A stretch of DNA of 64,000 nt, from positions 321,170-385,169 of the forward strand of contig VTPC01090620.1 of the NCBI GenBank assembly GCA_011009095.1, in the 5' to 3' direction. Positions 47,760 to 58,653 of this stretch are shown here, piece after piece. Within the stretch, counting starts at the first letter, position 1, and each line of letters opens with the position of its first letter. Below the pieces are notes generated by a model that saw nothing but the letters and a program-made list of their open reading frames with translations, was not told where the DNA came from and did not search any database. The stretch comes from Ignelater luminosus (taxonomy: Eukaryota; Arthropoda; Insecta; Coleoptera; Elateridae). The translations under genes were made by a program, and so were the position numbers.

Positions 47760-50010
47760 TTAAAACTGGGTCATTTCTTAGTGCATTGTCTTGCTTTACT
47801 AGTCTTGAAGAACCAGAGAGAAGAGTTTTGGTTTATTAATTTAGTTCGGAAATTACTAACGATTTATTTTGTCGTATCTCTGATCTAAATTCATGTTAGA
47901 CCATCCAAATGATACTGACAACATAATCAGTTTTTGTTGCCATGTTGACTATTTCCATTGTAAAATCAAAAACAGCAGTGAAAGGCCTTTACAACACATT
48001 AGTGTCCAGTAATACCGTTTGGTATCAACAAATCGTCTGTTAACAATAGAGCAGACACTTTGCTATAATTAGGAAGGGAATAATCTTGACCCGTTTTTAC
48101 TTTTGGGTTGAACGACAGTCACGCCCAAAATTTTGATCGCTGATGGTTGTCTCTTGAGAACCTTACAATTACATATTTTTTGGTTTCATGCTTTACACTC
48201 TAGAAAACACAAACACATTCGTTTTGAAGTCAGTAGGTACAGTGTCTAAGTTATTATTATTTTTTTAAGATGTAAGTTGTGCAATAAGTAAGTGAGTATA
48301 AAATAAGAATCGTATTACCTTTTTTCAAAAGTATTTATGACTCTACAAAATACCCAGAAAAACATTATTGTTTGCAGTCTCTGGCTATGAGTTAATAGAT
48401 GATGATATGGCAAATCAGATATCTATAGAGCCTCCTAAAGCTAATGTCGACTTCAATAAAAATTTTGCTAGCGAAGATAAAGCAGGCTTACTTCATAAAT
48501 CTAACAAGTCACCAATTACATACACCTGTAGAAACGAACTTTACAGATGATATTATACATGGGCAAGATTTATGACATCATTTTGAAAGAACAACCTAAA
48601 CAGACATTCCCAGTATTTGCAAGTTAATCTTCTGTATCCTCAACATCGACAAATCATATGCAGCTTCCTGCGTCAGAGAAACAATGCTTAGATCAATCTT
48701 TTTACGGAATTTAACCTATTTGATTACCTTAAACGTTTGGAATACGGTATCATAGGTACCATTAAAGAAAATCGAAACTCAAATCATGTTCTTTGGAAAA
48801 TACTTAAAATATTTGGAAAAAAAGAACTCCTGTAAAAATCTGGACAACTTTGTTGTGGCCATGACTTTCAGAAGTGCAGGGGTGTTTCTAATAGGAACAG
48901 TAAACAGATAGTATTCGTAAAAAGAGAAAACATATAATGGTTAATCGTCCTCACTGCGTAGCTTAATGTAACTGCAATATGAAAGACACTGACCTGATGA
49001 ACGAATGTATTTCTAATTATAGAGTTAGTATACGCAGCAAAAATGATATTGGTCATATTGGTCTATTTTCATTTAGATTTTGACGCAGCACTAAACAACG
49101 CTTGATTATCACATGCAGAACAACACCACAATATTTCCAACTTGCATTTTAGAAGGGAATTGGTTCAATCAATAATTTAAACTTTTTTGTTTAGTAAATT
49201 AGTAATTAAAATCTATATGTATTATTCCATAAACAGATGTTTCAATAACAAACATGAAATGAGTCTGCTGTGGAAGGATTCATAATTCACTGTGGTACTT
49301 TGTCTATTAATTTACTATTTACTAAAAAGTCATAACTCCAAATCATTGATAGTATTATTAATATGAATTATACCAATTTAATTGTAACTAGCCCGCATTT
49401 AGCGCCTGTAAACACAAGCTCCGGGCAGCTAGAACCTCACTCTCTCGCCACAACAGGATTAACCAAGCAAGCAACTAATCAACACAAGACAGCCGCGGAG
49501 CTTTTCTTTATAAACAGTTGCCTGGGCGGTCTCGTTCTCCTTCCTTTCAGGGAACGAAATTCACAAGAAGACCAGGAGAAGACGAAGTTTTTCTCTTACT
49601 TTGTGTTTTCTTTTACACTCCACCATTCCCAAGACCATCCACCTAACTCGGAGAAGAAGCCAGCAGGCGACATCACTCCTAAATCCAAAGCGAAATTGCA
49701 ACATATGCTACGGTCTCTGCAAAGTCTTCCGGACCTGCAAGAACCTCAGTTTCTCGCACATTATTGCCAGGAATACATCATGACGGCATGCATCATTATT
49801 TTGCTTCACATAATAGACGGCGTTGTGCTGGAAATAATTGCAAAACTATTGGCAGAACAATGTGTTCGAAATGTGATGTTAGTCTATATGTTCTACCAAC
49901 TATCATACAATGCAATATTTTTTTGAATGTAGCCCTTTTAAGAAATAAATATTTTTTGATAGTTTTGTGACTCTCATTATTATGCGTCCAGTGATACCAT
50001 TTGGTATCAG
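47760..50010 (+). pseudogene. piggyBac-like transposase relic
   Basis: Plus-strand fragments in the order of a piggyBac (DDE_Tnp_1_7) protein. Near 47830 is an EITNDLFCRISDLN-like segment and near 48370 YELIDDDMANQ. Near 48710 NLFDYLKRLEYGIIGTIKEN matches the G-T-I-R-x-N-R block, and near 49145 is NLHFRRELVQSI. Near 49810 is a C-terminal cysteine-rich domain (HNRRRCAGNNCKTIGRTMCS, then K-C-D-V-S-L). Many stops occur. The 187-codon frame 49363-49926 crosses the last domain in another frame and is not a gene. The near-palindrome ATACCxTTTGGTATCA occurs at 48013 and 49991, at both sides of the relic. Confidence 0.75.
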
Positions 50011-50029
50011 CCTATATTTCTCCCTTTGG

Positions 50030-52094
50030 CATATAACACTTATTAAAAATGAATTCTCTCATTTGGATAAGTCCATATCAACTCAAAAATATAAAGAAAT
50101 CGAAGAATTAACAAACATAATTCTGAACGCTAATAGGTTTTAATCAATATTATGAGTTCGATAGAGTTAAATCCTGCACCTAACTCTAAAATAGAACAGA
50201 GCAAAAGGTAATTTAGAGCTGATGTTTCGTCAACTTCTCTTCTGTTAGTCATAAATGTGGAGGTGCGAATAACAGAGTTTTGAAGACTTATCAACGTTGA
50301 GCATACCTTAATATAACTTATCGTTCCAGACGTTTGATTTCGGCAAAAGAATCTAAGTTACATGATAATTTTTAAATACGTTTTTAAAATTTGAAAAGTT
50401 TTTGTTATATTTAGTCCTTTTAGGAAATAGTAGTTTTTTTCAGTTTGGTACACTGTCCACAGAGTGAGCCATGATTATATCCGCTTTCTCAAGATCTATT
50501 GGTCTAAATGTCTGAATCTGATTCGGTTTTACAGCTGTATCTAATCGTGCACAAGTCTAATTTCTTTTGTATTCTCTAAAATAAGACTTGCTTCGTAAAA
50601 CTGTTGATATTTGTAGCATTTCTAAAGGTTAATTAAAATATTTACAATGCTATACTTTTGGAAGTTTAAAAGTGTAATCCTTTGGTGGTTCTCTTTAATG
50701 TACCTTTATGGAATTTCTAATAAAATGAGACCTCGGATTTCTATAGTTCTAAAGATTGGAGAAAACCATTAGAAATGGGCAAATAAATATTTTGCCAATG
50801 TCTGAATTTTGCCTATATGAATTTCTTATATAACGTTCGATTTTAAATAAAATTTAAAACAGTTTGCAGAGTTGCACGCTAACTCACCTTTTAATATGTA
50901 TGAGAAAGCTTTTTTATTATGTTTGAATGACAAACCCTATGTCTCGATTTTCTGGAAATAACTGTAATTGGGTCATTTGAAAAGATTGGATACCTATACC
51001 CAACAACAAGGTTGGAGCAAGACTAACTAAGACAAAACCAAAAGCAATGTAGGCTTCATAAATCTGTAGATCTGGAACAGAGGTGATGAGTCCACAACGG
51101 ACGAAACAATTGTCTAGATTTATCTTCAATGTAAGTACATAGTATAAATTTTTGGTATTGAAAAGACAATCGTAATTCTCTTTTATTGACTACTATTAAT
51201 TGATAAGTCTTGGTCTTCATTTCAAAAGTTTTGCCTTGATTTAACTAATGAATTTAAGAAATAACTTTAAAGGTATATCAGTGGATAAATAAATTCTTTT
51301 CTACCGATTATTGTTCAAGCATACTGAATATTTTGCAGTTAATGCTATACCAATAAAACCAGGTCAACTGTTGGTAAATTTTCTTACAGTTTTTTTTAAT
51401 TAGGTACTGTAGTTAAGGTCATCTGTACCTGCAACTATTTATAAATATTGTCAATTGCGATAATTGCAACGTCTGAAGATAAGTTAATATTGTTATCGGC
51501 GCTAACTCTCCAATGTTTAAAAATACTTACATTTCCAGGTTTGTAAGTTATGATTATGAAGTTAATTATTTCTAAATGATTCTGAGAAAATTGTTATTAC
51601 TCAATTGTTTTTTTGTTGCAGCTAATTATCATTTAAATAGGTATATCGTGTTTAGTTAATATTTTTATTCTTCTTGTTACTGTTGAGTAATTTTTATCGA
51701 TGTGTTTACTCAACAAAGATTTTTAATACAAAACACTTCAGAAAGATTTATGAAAAACAATACTCGAAATGGTGACAGTTAAATAACTTATAGATAGGAA
51801 TAGTAGATAGAATTTAGGCACTGCATAAAATTAATATTTTATCACCTGCACTTAAGTATAAAAAAAACAAAATTACGGGTGATGAAACGAATTTTGAGAT
51901 ATCTAGAGAATAAAATTGGTAGACGATGTGTTGTGTGAAGTTTATGGAAAGTCAATCACTCTATCCAATGGGAATATGATATAATCGACAATTTTTGTTT
52001 CTGTCTGTTAGCATAAGAGACCAATAAAATGAATTTACTGATGATGAGAGGTTTGATACTGTTTTAAACCAAAAATTAATAGACATGTATGCCT
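50030..52094. other. intergenic, nothing recognised
   Basis: AT-rich. The minus-strand frame 50917-51129 contains a convincing hydrophobic helix but starts with TTG and has no confirmed splice acceptor, so it is not called. Confidence 0.4.
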
Positions 52095-52250
52095 TTGTGT
52101 GTTGCTGTTGTCAGCACCTACGAAAGAGGGCTGTGATAGGTTACGAATAATGCAAAATAAAGCAATGCGAATAATTTTAGACTGTGATAAGTACACCAGT
52201 ACTAAGATATTAAAAAATTTGAAATAGATTGTCAAATAATTAAAAGGTCA
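52095..52250 (+). pseudogene. 3' end of a LINE reverse transcriptase gene
   Basis: Translation gives GCDRLRIMQNKAMRIILDCD, then KYTSTKILKNL. This matches the C-terminal region of Jockey/CR1-type LINE proteins, where L-x-x-x-Q-N-K-A-x-R-x-I precedes a K-Y-T segment. Stops follow within 40 codons. The 5' part is absent, as expected for a truncated insertion or old decay. Confidence 0.65.
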
Positions 52251-52870
52251 AACCTAGTATTAATTTATAAAATCAAAAATAGATTATATTGTATTATCAT
52301 CGTTGAATTTACGGTTTTATAAAAATCTTATTAGTTTGAGTTTACTTCTAACTCTACCTTACGTTTGTAAATTTGTAAACTCACATTGAAATAAATAATA
52401 ACGCATAGTAACCTTTGGTTGCAATGTTTTTCAGCTTCATATCACTACAAGTATTTTTAATTAATAATTTATTTAAAACAAGTCCTTAAAACATTTTATC
52501 TAATCAAAATCACCTTACAAGAATAGCAATAAGTGCATAAAAATCCTTTTTCTTAGTAGTAGTAGTAGGAAGTATAGAGAAAATCTTATTTTTAAAAATA
52601 AGTATAAGTAATAAGTAAATAATATTATAAAACCAAAAATATGTATTCTTTATCTTTAATTGCATGATTTATTTTACAAACTGATAACAAGAATTTTCAA
52701 AAATTTATCTATGGCAGTTAATTGATTAATCTTGGAATACACGAAAAAACAAATTACAAAAAGTAATAATAAATTAATAAGTCATTTTTATTATTTATTA
52801 TTTTCTAAATTTAATTTCCAAATTGGTATACCTATCATACTTACGGCAATTGTTCATTTCGTGAAATATA
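52251..52870. other. intergenic, nothing recognised
   Basis: Very AT-rich. Its right edge (TA at 52869-52870) is the target site of the MITE. Confidence 0.45.
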
Positions 52871-53838
52871 CAATGTTTCCAAGATAAGGATGCACAACAT
52901 GGGGATCTTGGAAAAGGTAAGAGATACAGGATTGGTTAAATGGGATGAAAGTTGGCTATTTATAAGATCTTTTTGTTGGGGTTTGCAAAATCTAAATATC
53001 TTGTATGGTTCCAGAGATATTTAAAAAAAAGTAGATTTCTCGATTTTCGTTATTATTTTTTCTTTCGTTTATGTGAAGAGATATCGGAAAACTAAAACCA
53101 TTTTTCCATTACCACTTTTTGTTTTCTATTAAAATACGCTAACAATATTCCTGCACAACGTCTCGGTTTCGAGTAACTATCATCAACCTCATTTTTTAAA
53201 TAGGCGGAACAACAATTGAAAATTGTTTTGGATAGCTCTTGTTGTCACAATTCTAATGATGTAAACATGATAGGGTTGTTTTGATTTCTTATGCTATAAA
53301 CTAATGCATTCTGCAGTATCAGTATCACCTACCATATCAAGAATCATGTGCTCAACCAAACTTTTGAAGATGAACAGCAATTATTACAGTTGGTCACAGT
53401 AGCGTTCAACACAAAAAAATCAAAACCAAGATAAACCTATCATGTTTACATCATTAAAATCGTGACAACAAGAGTTATGCACAACAATTTTGAATTGTTT
53501 TTCCGCCTATTTAAAGAATGAGGTTGATGATGGTTACTCGGAACCGAAACGGTGTACAGGAATCTTGTTAGCGTATTTTAATAGAGAACAAAAAGTGGTA
53601 ATGGAAAAATGGTTTTAGTTTTCCAATATCTCTTCAAATAAAGGAAAGAAAAAATAATAACAAAAATCGAGAAATCTACTTTTTTTAAATATCTCTGAAA
53701 CTATTCAATATATCTTGATTTTGCAAACGCTAACAAAAAGGTCCTACAAATAGTCAACTTTCATGCCATTTAACCGATGCTGTATCTCTTACCGTTTCCA
53801 AGATCCCCATGCTGTGCATTCTTATCTTGGACACACTG
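52871..53838. mobile_element. 968-bp fold-back MITE
   Basis: Arms of about 410 bp (52871 to about 53280 and about 53430-53838) are inverted copies with scattered differences, around a 150-bp centre. The ends are CAATGTTTCCAAGATAAG on the left and the complement of CAGTGTGTCCAAGATAAG on the right, with TA on both sides (52869-52870, 53839-53840). No coding sequence is present. The ends resemble the MITEs at 5.6, 7.4 and 27.5 kb. Confidence 0.85.
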
Positions 53839-54115
53839 TATAACATATAGCTAGTCCATGAAATGCACATTTATGCCCTTTCCACATTTAGGTTGATTTG
53901 GGTCATCTTCCATATCTATTGAGGGCAAATGTTTTTCAGAGTGCTGCAGTTCGTCAGGGCACCTATTAAAAGGCTAGGGAGTTTTCTTTATTAGCCAGCT
54001 TAGAGACAGGCTAGACTGTGTTTCGTGTTTCGGTCCCAAGCAGATGACCTCAGCTGCACGACTTTCTTAGTCATAGCAAGCTAGTCGAAAGCTTCTGAAC
54101 AGGGAAATTCTCGTT

Positions 54116-54516
54116 CTAGCTGAGCAGATTGCTGTTAGCATCACTTTGCCATGGAATTAAATGAACATCTTTTTGTTCTCTTCTTTCCACTTGGACTGAT
54201 AAAATGGCAAAAACCTCTGCTTGAAAACCACAGTGTCTTTTTTCAAAGCAAGATTTTCTTACACGCTTTGGTCCTCCAGGTACATATAATATCCGTCTTT
54301 CAAACGTGATCTTTTTGCGTAGAAAATTAGCAAATCCTTTTGTAAATCTACCTGTACCTTCTCCCCGTTTTTGTTGAATGGGATTGTGAGAGAGCACTTC
54401 TTATGCAACCTTAACGGATCCTTTACCTTGGTTATCGTGTAGACAAATCTCATTTTCAATCCATTGACTATTTTGACGTGTTTATTCCTTTGACAAACCA
54501 TAACTGCTTGTCGCAT
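54116..54516 (-). pseudogene. possible retroelement relic (RNase H-like scrap)
   Basis: Two overlapping minus-strand frames contain CGFQAEVFAILSV, similar to the F-Q-A-E-x-x-A-I block of LINE and LTR RNase H domains, and a basic upstream stretch. Base composition is less AT-rich than the flanks. The match is short and the element cannot be classified. Confidence 0.35.
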
Positions 54517-54719
54517 TCTAAAGTAAACCGTTTTGGCCTTTTTTCATCGAAGTAACGCAGCCAGATGGTTCTAGGAGGACTGCGAGTTCTGCTGTGAGTG
54601 TCGTCCTCATCGCTCTAGTTTATAGCCAGACAAACGAATTGTTGAATCTTGATCATACTACGTTTTTGGCCTGATAACGGCTATGTAAAATCAGTAGGTT
54701 TCCTAAGAACTAATCCCTC

Positions 54720-56400
54720 AGTTACAACCGACCACCCGGTGGAGCTAAGTTAAGTTAACACTTAAGTACTCCTGCATAAGCGTTTTTGTTTTTTTTTCTT
54801 GGTGAAGAGGATAACTTCAGTCTTGGGAAATCTGACTAAAAGGCCATCCTTCTTGCACTATCTTTCAAAAATCCTACAGAATGTTTGCATTCAGTCGCAG
54901 ACGATGTTCAGGAACTAATAAGAAGTACCAAAATAGTTTTGTTGGATTCTCATTAGTGCACTCACTAGAAGGAATCTTTAAAAAAAATTGCCGTGGCATA
55001 TGAATGGAAAAGAATTTGAACTGGACTTTTGAAGGTGTGCAAAAAAGGTGTAAGTAATTAGCTGGAAGGTCGAAAAACAGAACCTAGAGCAACAGCACAA
55101 CGCCTGTATTATGTTAGAGTACATTTGTGCAAATGACGCGGAATTCTAAAACTGAGGTATATTAAGGTTACCATAATCGATTAGGTAGTTGGCTTGAATG
55201 ATAAAAATGTGGTGCAAAAAGCTAAAGCAAGTAAGAAATCATATGACTGAAATTTAGAAGTTCATGAAAGCAGTGGATGGTAATTGAGTAGACCGATAGA
55301 GTCATCAAGCAGGTAGAAAAACAAGTTGAGGTTACTGTAAGAATTGATTGATGGGAAAAAGGAGTAGTTGGAAAACAAAATCATTAATTACGATATTACT
55401 TTTGAACAAAGAAACAATTTAGAATGACATATCATCTAAGGGCAGAATCTGAATAAGAAATAAGATGAAGACATGGATAGCAGAACAGTTAATATGAACG
55501 AACCAGAAGTCACAGCAAGAAGTAAGTTGTCCACCCTACTATAATGGTGTTCGGCGTCAAAACAAAAATTTGTTGGTCCTCCTGAGAGGAAAATACTTGA
55601 TGTATGCCACAAAGATAAAAAAAAGAGAAACAAAAACAGAAAAGTCCTAATAGGAACCTAAAAGATTTGTCATTTTTATAGAGTTAATCTTAAGTGTAAG
55701 TTAAAACACACCTTCCAATTAGAAAATAGCAATACATTGCTTGGCATCGTTTCTTCTCAAATCTTTTCTGTAAAATTCTGAAAAGTGCACACAGAATTAG
55801 TGTTTACACTTTGAAATAGATTGATGAAAATCTGGTTGCTGGGACAAATTTATTTATCTGTTTGCATTCGTGCAAAATTACCTTCACAGGTACAACATAC
55901 CTTTTTAATTAAGTAAGTAAGATACAAATTGTGTCCCACATTCTTATTTGCTTTAAAAGAACTATAGATACATAATTACATTACTTTTCTCACAAAACGA
56001 ATGCCATTAACTAATTGTATGTAGAAATATCCTGCTTACCATTAACAAAACAATTTTTTTCCTCATGACACCAACTACTTTTCTGAAGAATTACCCTTAA
56101 TGTAAACATAAACCAAAGTATTCCACATGTTGCATATTGAAACAAGATGCATCCAAAAAACTGCAATTAAAATCTTTTTTGTACACATCGTGTAGCTTTC
56201 TTAAGAAATGTGATTGTTCATTTATCAGATTATTTACTCTGATATGTAATAGCTTAACATGCTTGGAAATATTTAATTGTTTAACATGTTGGCGGCTTTT
56301 TAAACAATCATAAAACCAAGTGTTTCCTATTCGTGAAAATATTTAATGAACTAAAACGCAATGACGTCAGTAATTAAAACATTGTATTAATCGGATCCTT
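54720..56400. other. intergenic, nothing recognised
   Basis: Decayed, repeat-like sequence to about 55650, then AT-rich sequence leading to the promoter of the 56.5-kb gene. No feature supported. Confidence 0.4.
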
Positions 56401-56409
56401 ATTCTTTTG

Positions 56410-56446
56410 TATAAATATCCAATAGTTTTGTTAAAGATTTAGTTTG
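56410..56446 (+). promoter_or_regulatory. TATA and initiator of the 56.5-kb gene
   Basis: TATAAATA at 56410-56417 and TTTAGTTTG with the start A at 56441, 31 nt apart. The predicted 5' leader is 44 nt. The initiator is very similar to that of the 41.4-kb gene (TTTAGTG). Confidence 0.65.
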
Positions 56447-56484
56447 TCAACTACCATATCATCGTTCGAACAGCAAAAGTCAAA

Positions 56485-56703
56485 ATGAAGGTTCTGATTA
56501 TTTTGTTGGTAGTATTAACAATAATTTTGCAAGCAAGCTGTTATTCAAGACAACTCCAAGAAAATAATGCACAAGATGATGTGCATCCTAAAAAAATGCC
56601 AATGTCACCTCAGAAAATGCCAGTCTATACTTCTTATGAAATCCGTTGCCCTGTTGGAAAAGTTCGAAATGCACGCGGACGATGTGTTGACATTTGGGGA
56701 TAA
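56485..56703 (+). CDS. secreted two-cysteine peptide, GRCVDIW
   Basis: A 72-residue precursor from ATG 56485. The signal peptide is MKVLIILLVVLTIILQASC, then YSRQLQENN, a lysine/proline/methionine-rich spacer with two K-M-P repeats, and the core RCPVGKVRNARGRCVDIW ending in G. A C-terminal glycine could be amidated, which is inference. It has the cysteine spacing of the 41.4- and 43.1-kb genes but lies on the opposite strand. The gene is the most complete one here: promoter, coding exon, an intron in the 3' UTR (donor 14 nt after the stop) and a poly(A) signal. Secreted; function unknown. Confidence 0.9.
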   Translation: MKVLIILLVVLTIILQASCYSRQLQENNAQDDVHPKKMPMSPQKMPVYTSYEIRCPVGKVRNARGRCVDIWG

Positions 56704-56717
56704 ATCTTCAAATACTG

Positions 56718-56812
56718 GTAAGGACTTTATTAATTTTTAAATATAAATTTTAAAAACCATTTACAATAGATAATTATTAATTTTTTGGTTATTAACATTT
56801 TCTATTTTTCAG
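56718..56812 (+). other. intron in the 3' UTR of the 56.5-kb gene
   Basis: GTAAGG donor at 56718 and a pyrimidine-rich tract ending in TTTTTCAG at 56812; 95 nt. The last exon starts at 56813 and carries AATAAA at 56916-56921. The donor lies 14 nt after the stop, too near to trigger nonsense-mediated decay under the usual 50-nt rule. Confidence 0.7.
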
Positions 56813-56915
56813 ACTTTCACGAAATTTGAACCAGAATGAAAAAATCAAATTGAAACTAAATATACGATAAAATGCTTTGTCAGTATATTATTGCATTTCA
56901 TGCAAAAGAAAAGTA

Positions 56916-56921
56916 AATAAA
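56916..56921 (+). terminator. poly(A) signal of the 56.5-kb gene
   Basis: AATAAA followed by ATGTTTTCT; consistent position about 100 nt into the last exon. Confidence 0.55.
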
Positions 56922-56939
56922 ATGTTTTCTAGATGCAAC

Positions 56940-58118
56940 AGTGTGTTTTTTAATTATTATGCCTTTAACAATTTTCTTTTTTCCACATAATTTATAGAAT
57001 ATTAACGATGGTGTATAGCAAGAGTTTCCAAACTTTTGCTTTGAGAATCGCATGAAAATGCTGGACGTGCTGGATGAAAAACGTACTATACAATCTACCC
57101 AAATTCTCATTTTCAATGAGTTCCTGTAAATATTCTGAAAGTATGTAATACACAGTGTGTCCCTGGATTGATTTCACTATAGGTATAATTGATCAAAAGT
57201 TTTTGAATCTTGTTTTGATGTTTTGGGATACCGGCCTGCTTGGTCTGAAAAGAATTTCAACCACATTTTTAGTTTTTAAAATCCAAGACGGTCATGGCAG
57301 TTGAGAAAAAACCATTGTATGTTGAAGCAAAGTGCCATTTCGGTCAATAATACGGCAAAATATTATTAAGGGAAGTTGTTCAGAATATGAGATTATGACT
57401 ATATGCAAAATCTCACAAATATCGAATCACTGACTAAATCGGTATTTGATTTGATAGCTTGAAGTTTGAAAAATTGGTAATTTTCATGTTTTTTCGAACG
57501 TTTTTTCTTTAGGCACGAAATGGGTGCTCGAAAGCACCCAAGACATTTTGTCCTGCATAGTACGATAAATGAGAAACATTTTGCCGCAAAGTTTATCAAA
57601 GTCGGTTGAGTAGTACCAAAGTTACAACCATTTTTTCGAACTACCGAGTAGATAGGAATACTGGGGCTAAGCAAAGCCACCTACTTCAGGCCAACGCATC
57701 ACGTGACAATGGCAAAAATAGTGGTTGAGAAATTATAAATAGTGGTTAGAGAGCAGTGTACATTTGATCACGGAGAGGTGTGGTCGTGCTCCTGCTAATG
57801 GAAATACATACATACAAACATTTTTAGGAGGATTTAAGTTTTGTAATTTCTTCTCTTTTTTATTCTTCTCTAATGAATTTCTATAAATTTTGGAATAATT
57901 GTTAAGACATATTACACATTATTGTAATGGCCTTTTCTATTAGTGTATTGCTAAAATTGCAATCAGACATATTGATAGAAGAATGGTTTATTTTATGGTA
58001 TTCTAAACAAAAAGTAAATGAGGTTCTTCTTTGATTATGTAATTTCAGGAATTATGTTTCGAATTTGCTGGAAACTAGTGCTTTGAATATTTAAATGCAA
58101 TTTTGACAAAATAAAAAT
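56940..58118. other. intergenic, nothing recognised
   Basis: A single CAGTGTGTCCC word near 57154 resembles the MITE ends but no partner was found. Short minus-strand frames have no motifs. Confidence 0.4.
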
Positions 58119-58253
58119 TTATTTATTGGTTTTGATGTTTGCAAACCTTTCCCAAACTATTTTCCTCTTATCATTAGGAAACTTAAAAACCGGCGTGTAC
58201 AAATTGGATTTCTTATTGCTACTGCAATTTTTAATAACGCAAGTAGAAGGCAT
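58119..58253 (-). pseudogene. THAP zinc-finger fragment
   Basis: A 44-codon frame from ATG 58253: MPSTCVIKNCSSNKK at the start, then VFKFPNDKRK and WERFANI. It has the M-P-x-x-C-x-x-x-x-C start, the F-P-x-D block and the W of THAP domains, which bind DNA through a C2CH zinc site. The second half (the C-x-x-H residues) is missing. It may be the first exon of a gene or of a THAP-carrying transposon (P-like), or a dead fragment. No donor is convincing. Confidence 0.55.
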
Positions 58254-58653
58254 CCTCAGCAGAACCGCAACTCTGTTTGTTATTGGTGAAACAACAGGAA
58301 TAATTACGTATGCGAGCTGCAAGAGCTGCGAATCGTATTTATGTTGTTGCATTCACGATGGGGCGCGAACATTAGTAGTTTGAGTATTTCCGTTTGCGTT
58401 GGCCTAAAGTTGTAGGTGGCTTTGGACTAAGTCACCGACTCAACGTTAAGACCACATTTTTACAGTGGGTAATGGGCAGCAGATGCTATTGACACTTTTG
58501 GTATACACATTGATTGTAATTTTGACACGGAAGACAACGAGAAAATCTTTTTTCCGTTAAAATTTGAATCAGGTGGTCGAAAATATAAGGTCTACAAGCA
58601 CAAGAATTTACTTTTTTAACAGACATACTTTAGTTACATAATTCGACAGGACA

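Noticed and set aside
49363..49926. 187-codon plus-strand frame
   Set aside because: It crosses the piggyBac C-terminal cysteine domain in a different frame and has no independent support.
50917..51129. Minus-strand frame with a strong hydrophobic helix
   Set aside because: Begins with TTG and I could not confirm a splice acceptor; may be a terminal exon but unsupported.
55436..55633. Hydrophobic minus-strand frame
   Set aside because: Antisense of a decayed A-rich repeat-like stretch; no signal of a gene.
57150..57180. CAGTGTGTCCC word resembling the MITE ends
   Set aside because: No inverted partner or TA-bounded second end was found within a few kb.
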